This document shows positions 1 to 11,272 of a stretch of DNA of 16,690 nucleotides, piece after piece. A model generated the notes under the pieces. That model ran no database searches. It was not told the DNA's origin and saw only the letters and a program-made list of their open reading frames with translations. The stretch spans positions 1 to 16,690 of the forward strand of contig CAAHEN010000125.1 of NCBI GenBank assembly GCA_900772575.1, written 5' to 3'. The stretch's first letter is position 1; each line of letters starts with the position of its first letter. The stretch is from Bacteroidaceae bacterium. Lineage in GTDB: Bacteria; Bacteroidota; Bacteroidia; Bacteroidales; Bacteroidaceae. Both the position numbers and the translations under genes were made by a program.

Positions 1-342
1 CCTAGGGCCCGGAAAAATTTGCTCCGAGCTAATTCTGATTTGCCCTAGGGAAGTTTGGCTGAAGTCCCGATTTAACATTCCGCGCCAGCCCGAAGGTTAA
101 ATAAGTTAAGGTGCCGTTTCAGCAATTGGGGCAAAAAGGTGAAGCGGCAAATGGCGTGGTGCTATATTATGGGGCCGTCAGGCAACCACGGGCGTCCCGG
201 ATTCGCCAACTGCAAAGAAGATATGTGCCTATGCGAGCCCCAAGCACAATTCAGGCTGTTATACACCGAACTATAGGTATATAACAACTCGAAAATCTTT
301 TGGTGCGTCTGGGATAAAGACAGCCATTTTACCGAACAGCAA
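1..342. other. Non-coding left edge of window
   Basis: I see no convincing gene, RNA gene or consensus Bacteroidota promoter here. The stretch holds an 8-base inverted repeat (CCTAGGGC at 1-8, GCCCTAGG at 42-49) and a second one at 257-286 that is listed separately. It lies beyond the terminator of the leftward GH2 gene and before any visible neighbour, so it is probably the intergenic space between that gene and one outside the window. Confidence 0.5.
257..286. repeat. Imperfect inverted repeat, possible operator or hairpin
   Basis: GTTATACACC at 258-267 faces GGTATATAAC at 276-285 with one mismatch in ten positions, and an extra T-A pair at 257/286. The loop is 8 bases. No T-run follows on either strand, so it is not a typical intrinsic terminator. 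It may be a protein-binding site for a gene outside the window, or chance. Confidence 0.3.
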
Positions 343-398
343 TCCTATATAAAAAAATAAGAGAAGGCTGCCAGGCGATGTGCCCGGCAGCCTTCTCT
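343..398 (-). terminator. Intrinsic terminator of the GH2 beta-galactosidase gene
   Basis: The arms AGAGAAGGCTGCC (360-372) and GGCAGCCTTCTCT (386-398) are perfect complements. The stem continues after one A-C mismatch with GGC (374-376) and GCC (382-384) around a 5-base loop. Read on the minus strand, the hairpin is followed at once by a U-rich tract (complement of the A-run at 351-357). It begins about 35 bases past the stop codon of the leftward gene. Stem, U-tract and position all fit Rho-independent termination. Confidence 0.9.
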
Positions 399-432
399 AG
401 GGCATGATGGCGGGGCAGGGCCCCGGTGAGTG

Positions 433-4607
<4,175 letters not shown>

Positions 4608-4630
4608 TGGTTCAAACAAAAAATCTGCAA

Positions 4631-4659
4631 CAAATTTAGGTATTATTTCTGAGATACAA
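4631..4659 (-). promoter_or_regulatory. Bacteroidota-type promoter for the GH2 gene
   Basis: On the minus strand, TAAATTTG (complement of 4631-4638) matches the Bacteroidota -7 consensus TAnnTTTG exactly. A TTG (complement of 4657-4659) lies 18 bases upstream as the -33 element, slightly closer than the usual 19-21. Transcription would start near 4624, giving a leader of about 120 bases before the ATG at 4506. Confidence 0.6.
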
Positions 4660-4686
4660 TCTTGAAAACCGGGATTTTTCAAGATT
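4658..4686. repeat. Perfect 11-bp inverted repeat over the GH2 promoter -33 element (candidate operator)
   Basis: AATCTTGAAAA (4658-4668) and TTTTCAAGATT (4676-4686) are perfect inverted copies separated by 7 bases. The left arm overlaps the -33 TTG of the GH2 promoter. There is no T-tract, so termination is unlikely. Size, symmetry and position fit the binding site of a dimeric repressor or activator, but no regulator gene lies in the window. Confidence 0.45.
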
Positions 4687-4935
4687 TCTTCCAGCGGAAG
4701 CCCAGCATCACAAGGGCCATTGGGTAAGGATCCACTTGGCCGACCCGTATTCATCATGGCAAAAGGGGCCGCCGGGAATGCCAACGGACTTGTGTGACGG
4801 TACATCAGGAAAAATTCATCGTTCAGACTCATTGACAACGGAGGCATAGGGAGAATCCGCCGAAAACTGGATCGCTGGCCAAGAAAAAAACCAGGGTTTC
4901 TCCCGTCTGGTGAGTGCTTTCTAGAGCTTTCGCGC
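4687..4935. other. Divergent intergenic region
   Basis: Between the two divergent promoters I see no supported gene. A 108-codon minus-strand open frame crosses the region (4521-4847), but it spans the GH2 promoter and leader and resembles no family I know. The stretch contains an A7 run (4884-4890) and nothing else that I can interpret. Confidence 0.4.
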
Positions 4936-4943
4936 TAAATTTG
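4936..4943 (+). promoter_or_regulatory. Putative -7 promoter element of the type III RM operon
   Basis: TAAATTTG matches the Bacteroidota -7 consensus TAnnTTTG. A clear TTG at the -33 position is missing (TGGTG lies roughly there), so this is a partial match. The predicted transcript would start about 35-40 bases before the mod ATG at 4987. Confidence 0.45.
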
Positions 4944-4986
4944 CAGTTGCTAGTTGACATCGCGAACTGAATAACACCATCTATCT

Positions 4987-6489
4987 ATGCAACCTGAGAA
5001 ATTAACATTGCAGTCGGCCAATGGCGCTGGCATCAACTTGGAGGCACTCTATCGCATTGCACCTTCTTGCTTCACCGAAACAAGGGACGGCAAGACGGGA
5101 GAATTGCGCCATGTGGTCAACTTCACTACGCTGCGCCAGCTGCTTGGCGACAATGCCGTGGACGATACGCCTGAAATGTATCAGTTCACATGGCCCGGCA
5201 AGCAGGAAGCCCGCCGGGAGGCCGCACGCCCTACCACAAAGACCTTGCGTCCCGTCAAAGAGGACAGTGTGGATTGGGACACTACGCAGAACATTTACAT
5301 TGAGGGTGACAATCTCGAAGTGCTGAAGCTCCTGCAAAAGGGCTACATGGGCAAGGTGAAGATGATCTACATTGACCCGCCCTACAATACGGGCAATGAC
5401 TTCGTGTATGACGATGACTTTGCCACAACGCGGCAAGAGCAGGACTTAGCCGAGGGCAATGTGGACGGACTTGGAAACCGTTATCGCAAGAACCTTGACA
5501 GCAATGGCAGGTTCCATTCGGATTGGTGCAGTATGATTTATGCCCGCCTGCTGGCTTGCAGAAGTCTGTTGGCGGAAGATGGCGTGATTTTCATTTCGAT
5601 TGATGATCATGAGGTGGAGAATCTACGGAAGATCTGCGATGAGATTTTTGGTGAGACTAATTTTGTGGCTCAACTAGTTTGGGAAAGGGCTTTCTCTCCA
5701 AAAAATGACGCCAAATATATTTCCAGCAGCCATGATTACATTCTCATGTATGCAAATCAAATAGAGAATTTCAAGATAGGCCGATTGGAAAGAACCTCAG
5801 AAGCAAATGCAAGGTATTCAAATCCAGATAATGATCCACGCGGTGTCTGGATGTCAAGCGATATTTCTGTTAAAACATATAATGCAACTTGCGATTATCC
5901 CATAACGACCCCTTCGGGGAAAATCGTCGAGCCTCCAGCAGGACGTTGCTGGAGGCTCTCAAAAAGGGCTTTTGATGAGAGAGTCCAAGATAATAGGATT
6001 TGGTTTGGCCCTAATGGAGACAACACTCCAAGGATCAAACGTTTCCTGTCTGAGCTGAAATTTGACGGTATGGCTCCGACATCCATTCTGTTTTACAGAG
6101 AGGTTGGCCACAGCCAGGAAGGTGCAAAAGAGGTCGTTTCTCTTTTTGGGGACAAAGGTGTCTTTGACGGTCCGAAACCCGTCAGATTACTTCAGCGTCT
6201 TATCACGCTGGCCAACTTGAAAGATGATTCCATTGTGCTGGACTTCTTTTCGGGGTCTGCAACTACGGCACACGCCTTGATGAAGACAAACGCCGAAAAG
6301 GAGATGCATTGTAAATTTATCCTCGTGCAACTGCCCGAGGCCGTTAGTGACACGAAGAAAGGGCAAGGCTATAAAACGATTTGTGAGATTGGCGAAGAGC
6401 GCATCCGTAGAGCTGGGAAGCAAATAAAGGATAATTTACCCCCCCGTATGTTAAGAACATCGATACAGGATTTCGCACATTCCGCTTAG
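4987..6489 (+). CDS. mod: Type III DNA methyltransferase Mod, N-terminal 500 aa (frame interrupted at a C7 tract)
   Basis: Mod is the recognition and adenine-N6 methylation subunit of a type III restriction-modification enzyme. It transfers a methyl group from S-adenosylmethionine to one strand of a short asymmetric site and also guides Res. The N-terminal region carries the family signature TTQNIYIEGDNLEVLKLLQ. The catalytic DPPYN motif (130-134) comes before the SAM-binding motif DFFSGSATTAH (from 419), the order of beta-class methyltransferases. The target recognition region lies between, roughly 220-400, and is AT-richer than the flanks. The frame stays Mod-like to about residue 486, then passes C7 (6439-6445) into 14 unrelated codons and a stop. 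The expected C-terminus follows in another frame (6447-6887). One more C would give about 633 aa, close to EcoP15I Mod. As written, the product is truncated and probably inactive (OFF). The start ATG follows AT-rich sequence without a Shine-Dalgarno. Confidence 0.92.
   Translation: MQPEKLTLQSANGAGINLEALYRIAPSCFTETRDGKTGELRHVVNFTTLRQLLGDNAVDDTPEMYQFTWPGKQEARREAARPTTKTLRPVKEDSVDWDTTQNIYIEGDNLEVLKLLQKGYMGKVKMIYIDPPYNTGNDFVYDDDFATTRQEQDLAEGNVDGLGNRYRKNLDSNGRFHSDWCSMIYARLLACRSLLAEDGVIFISIDDHEVENLRKICDEIFGETNFVAQLVWERAFSPKNDAKYISSSHDYILMYANQIENFKIGRLERTSEANARYSNPDNDPRGVWMSSDISVKTYNATCDYPITTPSGKIVEPPAGRCWRLSKRAFDERVQDNRIWFGPNGDNTPRIKRFLSELKFDGMAPTSILFYREVGHSQEGAKEVVSLFGDKGVFDGPKPVRLLQRLITLANLKDDSIVLDFFSGSATTAHALMKTNAEKEMHCKFILVQLPEAVSDTKKGQGYKTICEIGEERIRRAGKQIKDNLPPRMLRTSIQDFAHSA
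5909..5958 (+). repeat. Two adjacent hairpins inside mod
   Basis: CCCC-TTC-GGGG (5909-5919) is followed by a perfect 12-bp inverted repeat, GAGCCTCCAGCA (5929-5940) and TGCTGGAGGCTC (5947-5958), with a 6-base loop. It encodes the PPAGRCWRLS segment, a motif common in type III Mods, so part of the symmetry may come from coding constraint. No T-run follows on the plus strand. Confidence 0.6.
6439..6445 (+). repeat. C7 homopolymer at the mod frame break (candidate phase-variation switch)
   Basis: Seven C residues encode Pro-Pro plus the first base of the next codon. With seven C, mod leaves its frame and stops at 6487-6489. With eight C (or five) the reading continues as PPPYVKNIDTGFRTFRLADS into the conserved Mod C-terminus. 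The break lies exactly at the longest C-run in mod, where slipped-strand mispairing would act. A base-calling error or a true pseudogene are the alternatives. Confidence 0.7.
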
Positions 6490-6887
6490 CTGACAGCAAC
6501 ATGGAAGATGTTTACTTCTCACCTAAAGACTATGATCAGAATAAGCTTGGCCTGATGCTTGACAACGTGAAGCCTGGCCGCAACGACTTAGACCTGCTCT
6601 TCGGCGCCATGATTGACTGGGGCGTTCAGCTCTCATTGCCGATGACAAGCGAAGAAGTGGACGGCAAGACCATTTACACCGTAAACAACGGCGGCCTCGT
6701 GGCCTGCTTTGCTCCGAACGTAACAAAGATTGTGGTATCGGCCATGGCCGAGAAGATGCCACGGCGCGTGCTCTTCCGCGACAGCTGTTTCGCTAAGGAC
6801 GATGCGAAAATCAACATCTTTGAGACACTGAAACAGAAGCTCGACTGGAGCGAGGAAGAGGCATTGAAGAATATAAGGGTAATCTGA
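6447..6887 (+). pseudogene. mod: Type III Mod, C-terminal part, out of frame with the N-terminal part
   Basis: From 6447 this frame reads YVKNIDTGFRTFRLADSNME and on to 6887. It matches the usual C-terminal region of type III Mods, where DTGFR-F-L-DSN is followed by a segment naming the Asp/Leu-rich FGAMIDWGV helix. It adds 146 residues that belong to the same protein as the ORF starting at 4987. An internal ATG at 6501 could allow a separate 128-aa product, but it has no obvious ribosome binding site. The C-terminal domain contributes to dimerisation and to contact with Res in this family, so the split should abolish restriction and probably methylation. GC content here returns to that of the 5' part of mod (about 53% in the block I counted). 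The stop is 33 bases before rhuM. I read it as the second half of a phase-variable gene rather than an independent gene. Confidence 0.85.
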
Positions 6888-6920
6888 TGCAACTTAGATA
6901 TAATAAAGAATAGCTGTATT

Positions 6921-7934
6921 ATGGACGAAAACAAAATCATCATCTATACATCCCCCGATGGCCATACGAAGATAGACGTAAAGCTCGAAGACGAGACTTT
7001 ATGGCTTACACAAGCTCAGATGTGCGAGTTGTATCAGACATCAAGGACCAATATGGTGGAGCACATCAAGCACATTTACGAAGAGGGTGAATTGCAGGAA
7101 GAGGCAACCTGTCGGAAATTCCGACAGGTTCGTCAAGAGGGCAATCGTAGCGTATCAAGAGAAATTCCTTTCTATAACCTCGACATGATTATAGCTCTTG
7201 GCTATCGCATACGTTCCATCATTGCTACACGCTTTCGCCAATGGGCCACCGAGCGACTGAAAGAGTATATTATCAAAGGATTTGCCCTTGATGACGAACG
7301 TCTGAAGAATCTTGGTGGCGGCGGATATTGGAAAGAGTTGCTTGAACGTATCAGGGACATCCGTGCCTCGGAAAAGGTGCTTTACAGGCAGGTTCTTGAA
7401 ATCTATGCCACAAGCATTGACTATGACCCACGGGCTTCGGTTTCAATGGAGTTCTTCAGGAAAGTACAGAATAAAATTCACTATGCTATCCATGGACACA
7501 CTGCGGCGGAATTGATTGTTGAACGTGCCGACGCAGAAAAAGACTTCATGGGACTGCTGACTTTCAAGGGAAGCCAACCGACGCTGAACGAAGTCAAGAC
7601 GGCCAAGAACTACCTTGATGAAAAAGAACTCAGAGCCATGGGACAGCTCGTATCGGGATATTTGGACTTTGCCGAACGCCAGGCTGAACGTCACCAACCA
7701 ATGACAATGAATGACTGGGCTGCTTACCTGGATAGGATTCTGACAATGAGCGGTGAGAAGCTTCTTCAGGGATCCGGCAAGGTTTCACATGACCAAGCAA
7801 TGAAACATGCCACAAATGAATACCGCAAATACAAGCAACGTACTTTGAGCGGCGTGGAACATGATTATCTGAACGCCATTAAGAACATGGGTAAACTTGG
7901 AAAGAAAGGAGGTAAGGATGAAACTGAAGTTTAA
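6921..7934 (+). CDS. rhuM: RhuM family protein embedded in the type III RM operon
   Basis: The 337-aa product is a typical full-length member of the RhuM family, named from a Salmonella pathogenicity island gene. Its biochemical function is not established. The N-terminus has the family opening (IIIYTSPDG, then LEDETLWLTQAQMCELYQTS), which looks like a helix-turn-helix followed by HIKHIYEEGEL. The middle carries YNLDMIIALGYRIRS and FRQWATERLKEYIIKGF, similar to BRO/KilA-N-associated segments. The C-terminal half has YATSIDYDPRA and the conserved HGHTAAELI (191-199). No signal peptide or membrane segment is visible, so it should be cytoplasmic, perhaps DNA-binding. It starts 33 bases after the mod C-terminal frame and its last codons overlap the start of res by 17 bases, which points to one transcript and coupled translation. 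RhuM genes are often seen beside restriction systems, so a regulatory or accessory defence role is a fair inference, not shown here. Confidence 0.93.
   Translation: MDENKIIIYTSPDGHTKIDVKLEDETLWLTQAQMCELYQTSRTNMVEHIKHIYEEGELQEEATCRKFRQVRQEGNRSVSREIPFYNLDMIIALGYRIRSIIATRFRQWATERLKEYIIKGFALDDERLKNLGGGGYWKELLERIRDIRASEKVLYRQVLEIYATSIDYDPRASVSMEFFRKVQNKIHYAIHGHTAAELIVERADAEKDFMGLLTFKGSQPTLNEVKTAKNYLDEKELRAMGQLVSGYLDFAERQAERHQPMTMNDWAAYLDRILTMSGEKLLQGSGKVSHDQAMKHATNEYRKYKQRTLSGVEHDYLNAIKNMGKLGKKGGKDETEV
7106..7130. repeat. 25-base palindrome inside rhuM
   Basis: AACCTGTCGGAA (7106-7117) and TTCCGACAGGTT (7119-7130) are perfect inverted copies around a single central A. It encodes TCRKFRQV in RhuM. 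The same amino acids could be written with many other codons, so exact symmetry over 12 bases each side is notable. It may be a protein-binding site, an RNA hairpin or a recombination target. Confidence 0.7.
7905..7913 (+). promoter_or_regulatory. Strong Shine-Dalgarno sequence for res inside the 3' end of rhuM
   Basis: AAAGGAGGT lies 5 bases (counted from GGAGG) before the ATG at 7918. It decides the start of res in favour of 7918 over the in-frame TTG at 7897. Such complete Shine-Dalgarno sequences are unusual in Bacteroidota, and none of the other genes in this window has one. It is written in the Lys-Lys-Gly-Gly-Lys codons of RhuM. Confidence 0.75.
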
Positions 7935-10900
7935 GCACCAACGGTTTCAGGCCGATGCGGCCAAGAGCGTGACCGACATCTTCACCGGCCAGCAGTATTG
8001 CGACAGTGCCGACTTCCTGATGGACCAAGGCAAGGACGGCGGGCTATTCACCTCGACCGGCTTCGGTAACCGGAAGCTGATGCTCGGCCGTGAGACCCTG
8101 GCTGAAAATGTGCGCAGCATACAGATGAGTTGGGGCCTGAAACCTATTGAATGCTTGGAGGGTGACCCCGACAATCCCATGTTTACGATCGAAATGGAAA
8201 CCGGTACGGGCAAGACCTATACCTACATCAAGACCATGTATGAGCTGAACAAACTCTACGGATGGTCGAAGTTCATCGTCGTGGTGCCCAGCATCGCCAT
8301 TCGTGAAGGGGTGTGCAAGAGCTTTGAAACGATGCAGGAGCATTTCGCCGCAGAGTACGGCAAGCGCACACAGTTCTTCGTCTACAACTCCAGACAGCTC
8401 TCCAAGATTGACAGCTTCGCCAGTGACGGCGGCCTGCACGTGATGATAATCAACACGCAGGCGTTCAATACGTCAATGAATGAGGACAAGAACAAGGAAG
8501 GGCGTAGCGGAGATGCGGCAGCCCGTATCATTTTCAGCCGCCGGGACGAGTTCGGGAGCCGAAAGCCGATCGACATCCTCGCCCAGACCAATCCTATCAT
8601 GATCATTGACGAACCGCAAAGCGTACTGGGAGCAAACAGGGACAATGCCACACGGAAAGGCATCGCCCTGTTCCACCCGTTGTTCACATTGCTCTATAGC
8701 GCCACCCACCGCAAGAGCGACATCCATAATATGGTGTTCCGCTTAGACGCAATGGACGCGCTCAACCGCAAGCTCGTAAAGAAGATTGAGGTGAAAGCCA
8801 TCGACCAAGTTGGATCTACGGCCACCAATGGCTTCGTGTATCTTGAGGAAATCGTCATCAACAAGGGGCACAACCCGCAAGCCCGTATCTGCTTCGACGT
8901 GAAAACGGCCAACGGATTCAGGCAGGCCACACGACTCGTTGATGAAGGTTTCAGCCTTTCGGAGCAGAGTGGCGGACTGGCCGAATATGACAACCACTTT
9001 ATTGTGGAACGCATTGACGGCTTGGCCGGGACTGTGCGCTTCCTGAACGGACTGACACTCAACGAAGGTGACGCGACCGGCAAGGTCAATGAAGGCCTGC
9101 TGCGCCGCCTGCAGATCCGCGAAACCATCAAGACCCATATTGAACGCGAGCGTGAACTCTTCAAGAAAGGCGTCAAGGTCTTGTCCCTGTTCTTCATAGA
9201 CCATGTGGACAGTTACCGCATTTACGAAAAGGGCGGTGAGACGATGAACGGCAAGTTCGCCGACATGTTTGAGGAGGAATACCAGAACGTGCTGAAAGAA
9301 GTGCAGCCAAGGTTTACCGATGGTGAATATACCCGTTATCTCAGTCGCTTTACGCCTGGACAGGTACACCAGGGCTATTTCTCCCAAGACAAGAAAGGCA
9401 AGGCTGTCGACTCAAAAAACAAGGAGGGCGAAAACGAGACACGCGCCTACGACCTTATTATGAAAGACAAGGAGCGCCTGCTCAGCTTTGACGAGCCGGT
9501 GCGTTTCGTTTTCTCACACTCGGCGTTGAAAGAAGGCTGGGACAACCCCAACGTCTTCCAGATTTGTACGCTGAAAGACACGGCCAACGAAATCAAGAAG
9601 CGACAGGAGGTTGGCCGCGGCATGCGCCTGTGCGTCGACAAGAACGGCGAACGTCAGGATCAGGATGTTTTGGGCGATGGCGTGTTTGACGTGAACGTGC
9701 TGACCGTGATAGCCAGTGAAAGCTATGATACATTCAGCAGGAACTTGCAGGCCGACTTTGCCGAGAGCGTCGGCGACCGTCCTACGGTTGTTACGTCCAA
9801 CCTGTTTGACGGCATGGCCATTGTCGCTGCCGATGGCCAGGAGGCACAAGTGAATGCCGAAAAGGCATGTGAAATTGCCGAAGCGCTGTTCGACAGTGGC
9901 TACGTACGGAAGGGCAAGCTTACGGACAAGTATTTCAACGACAAGAAGAACGGCGCTATCAACCTGGGAGAAGAGCTTGACCCGCTTAAAGACGAAATTG
10001 TGCGCAAACTCGATGCAGTCTTCAATCCCGGCCTGTTCAAGCCTGACAATGCCCGCAAGCCACGAATCGCCAATTTCAGAGAAGACCTGTTCAAGGAGAA
10101 GTTCTCGGATCTTTGGAAACGTATCAATGCCAAGACTTTCTACCGGGTGGACTTCAGTACAAGTGAATTGGTTGCGAAGTCGATCGATGCCATCGACAAG
10201 CATTTGAATGTAACAGAGATACGCATTGTCGTAGGCGAAGGCTCATTAGGCAAGATTAGCGACAAAGCGTCTTTGCGGGCCGGCGCTGCCATGACCGCAG
10301 GCAAGACACGTACCATCCATGTGAGCGAGGCCATCGGCGACGGTGTGAAGTATGACCTGATTGGCAAGTTGGTGGAATCGACCGGACTGACACGCAAGAC
10401 GATTGTGGAGATCCTGAAAGGCATTAATCCGGAAACGTTCCGCCAGTTCAGGATGAATCCCGAAGAATTCATCATCCGAGTGGGCAACATCATCAATGAC
10501 GCCAAGGCCATTGCCGTTATTCAGAAGATTGCCTACTCGAAGACAAGCAACAAGTACGACACGGACATCTTCACCAAGAACACGCTACGCGGCATGTTGG
10601 GCGTGAACGCCATTGAGGGCGCCAAGAGCCTGTACGATATCGTGGTGGTTGACAGCCAGGGAGTGGAAAAGAACTTCGCCGAGGCGTTAGAGAAAGAGAC
10701 TGACGTTGAAGTTTACACCAAACTGCCCCGTGGCTTCTACATCAACACACCAATGGGGCACTACAATCCTGACTGGGCCATAGCTTTCAAGGAAGGCACT
10801 GTCAAACACGTCTATTTTATCGCCGAGACAAAAGGCAACGACTGGCAGACCTCCCAGCTGCGTGGCGTTGAGGATGCCAAGATAGAGTGCGCCCGTCGCC

Positions 10901-10983
10901 ACTTCGCTGCCCTGAGCGACCGCAGGATTGAGTATGGCGTGGCGAAAGATTATCAGTCGTTGTATAATATGGTGACAAGATAA
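7918..10983 (+). CDS. res: Type III restriction enzyme Res subunit (SF2 helicase plus PD-(D/E)XK nuclease)
   Basis: Res (1021 aa from this ATG) is the ATP-dependent motor and nuclease of the type III system. With Mod it cuts some 25-27 bases from one of two inversely oriented unmethylated sites after ATP-driven communication along DNA. Helicase motifs are in order: Walker A ETGTGKT (94-100), DEPQ (231-234, the type III form of the DEAD box), SAT (261-263), ALKEGWDNPNVFQ (motif V) and QEVGRGMRL (563-571, motif VI). The C-terminal nuclease shows PD (951-952) and ETK (970-972), the PD-(D/E)XK residues. All catalytic motifs are intact and the length is normal. The start at 7918 is chosen for its strong Shine-Dalgarno; it overlaps rhuM by 17 bases. 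Because Res needs Mod to find and cut DNA, loss of Mod by frameshift should leave Res harmless. No clear terminator follows. Confidence 0.96.
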   Translation: MKLKFKHQRFQADAAKSVTDIFTGQQYCDSADFLMDQGKDGGLFTSTGFGNRKLMLGRETLAENVRSIQMSWGLKPIECLEGDPDNPMFTIEMETGTGKTYTYIKTMYELNKLYGWSKFIVVVPSIAIREGVCKSFETMQEHFAAEYGKRTQFFVYNSRQLSKIDSFASDGGLHVMIINTQAFNTSMNEDKNKEGRSGDAAARIIFSRRDEFGSRKPIDILAQTNPIMIIDEPQSVLGANRDNATRKGIALFHPLFTLLYSATHRKSDIHNMVFRLDAMDALNRKLVKKIEVKAIDQVGSTATNGFVYLEEIVINKGHNPQARICFDVKTANGFRQATRLVDEGFSLSEQSGGLAEYDNHFIVERIDGLAGTVRFLNGLTLNEGDATGKVNEGLLRRLQIRETIKTHIERERELFKKGVKVLSLFFIDHVDSYRIYEKGGETMNGKFADMFEEEYQNVLKEVQPRFTDGEYTRYLSRFTPGQVHQGYFSQDKKGKAVDSKNKEGENETRAYDLIMKDKERLLSFDEPVRFVFSHSALKEGWDNPNVFQICTLKDTANEIKKRQEVGRGMRLCVDKNGERQDQDVLGDGVFDVNVLTVIASESYDTFSRNLQADFAESVGDRPTVVTSNLFDGMAIVAADGQEAQVNAEKACEIAEALFDSGYVRKGKLTDKYFNDKKNGAINLGEELDPLKDEIVRKLDAVFNPGLFKPDNARKPRIANFREDLFKEKFSDLWKRINAKTFYRVDFSTSELVAKSIDAIDKHLNVTEIRIVVGEGSLGKISDKASLRAGAAMTAGKTRTIHVSEAIGDGVKYDLIGKLVESTGLTRKTIVEILKGINPETFRQFRMNPEEFIIRVGNIINDAKAIAVIQKIAYSKTSNKYDTDIFTKNTLRGMLGVNAIEGAKSLYDIVVVDSQGVEKNFAEALEKETDVEVYTKLPRGFYINTPMGHYNPDWAIAFKEGTVKHVYFIAETKGNDWQTSQLRGVEDAKIECARRHFAALSDRRIEYGVAKDYQSLYNMVTR

Positions 10984-11114
10984 TCGTGGGGGCAAGCATA
11001 AGGAGCACCTGCCGATAGGTTAAGCAGCCCGGCGGGGAATGCGTGCGAAGAGGTGAGGCGGAGCCGCGCCGTATATTATGGTCCGCATGGCCGCCAAAAA
11101 ATGTGGTTGCGGCA
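10984..11114. other. Intergenic region after res
   Basis: I see no gene and no convincing terminator between res and the nrdD promoter. There are short GC-rich complementarities (for example GCGG-AG-CCGC near 11058) but no T-tract. An in-frame upstream ATG at 11078 would extend nrdD by 82 residues that resemble nothing and would start before its promoter. Confidence 0.4.
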
Positions 11115-11146
11115 TTTGCACGTTAGCGGCTAAAAGCGTACCTTTG
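11115..11146 (+). promoter_or_regulatory. Bacteroidota-type promoter for nrdD
   Basis: TTTG (11115-11118) and TACCTTTG (11139-11146) are separated by exactly 20 bases and match both halves of the Bacteroidota housekeeping promoter. Transcription would begin near 11152, giving a leader of about 170 bases before the ATG at 11324. Confidence 0.8.
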
Positions 11147-11163
11147 CAGGAGACAATCACACG

Positions 11164-11272
11164 ACAGGGCTCACCGCCGCTTCTTCGCCCTGCACCCCGA
11201 AAACCGTTCTCGGAAACATGGCGTCTCTCAAGATTGCCCGCACGACAGCCCGCTGGAAATGAGGCTGTTGTG
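11164..11272 (+). promoter_or_regulatory. nrdD leader with hairpins
   Basis: The predicted leader contains CAGGGC (11165-11170) facing GCCCTG (11187-11192), and a longer stem CACGACAGCC (11241-11250) with GGCTGTTGTG (11263-11272), ten pairs including one G-U. I do not recognise a known riboswitch, nor a NrdR box. Regulation of nrdD through this leader is possible but unproven. Confidence 0.35.

Noticed and set aside
6501..6887. Independent 128-aa gene after mod
   Set aside because: The frame is Mod-like already from 6447, before the ATG, and continues the interrupted methyltransferase, so it is not a separate gene.
7897..7917. TTG start for res
   Set aside because: The ATG at 7918 has a near-perfect Shine-Dalgarno at proper spacing; the TTG lies upstream of that motif.
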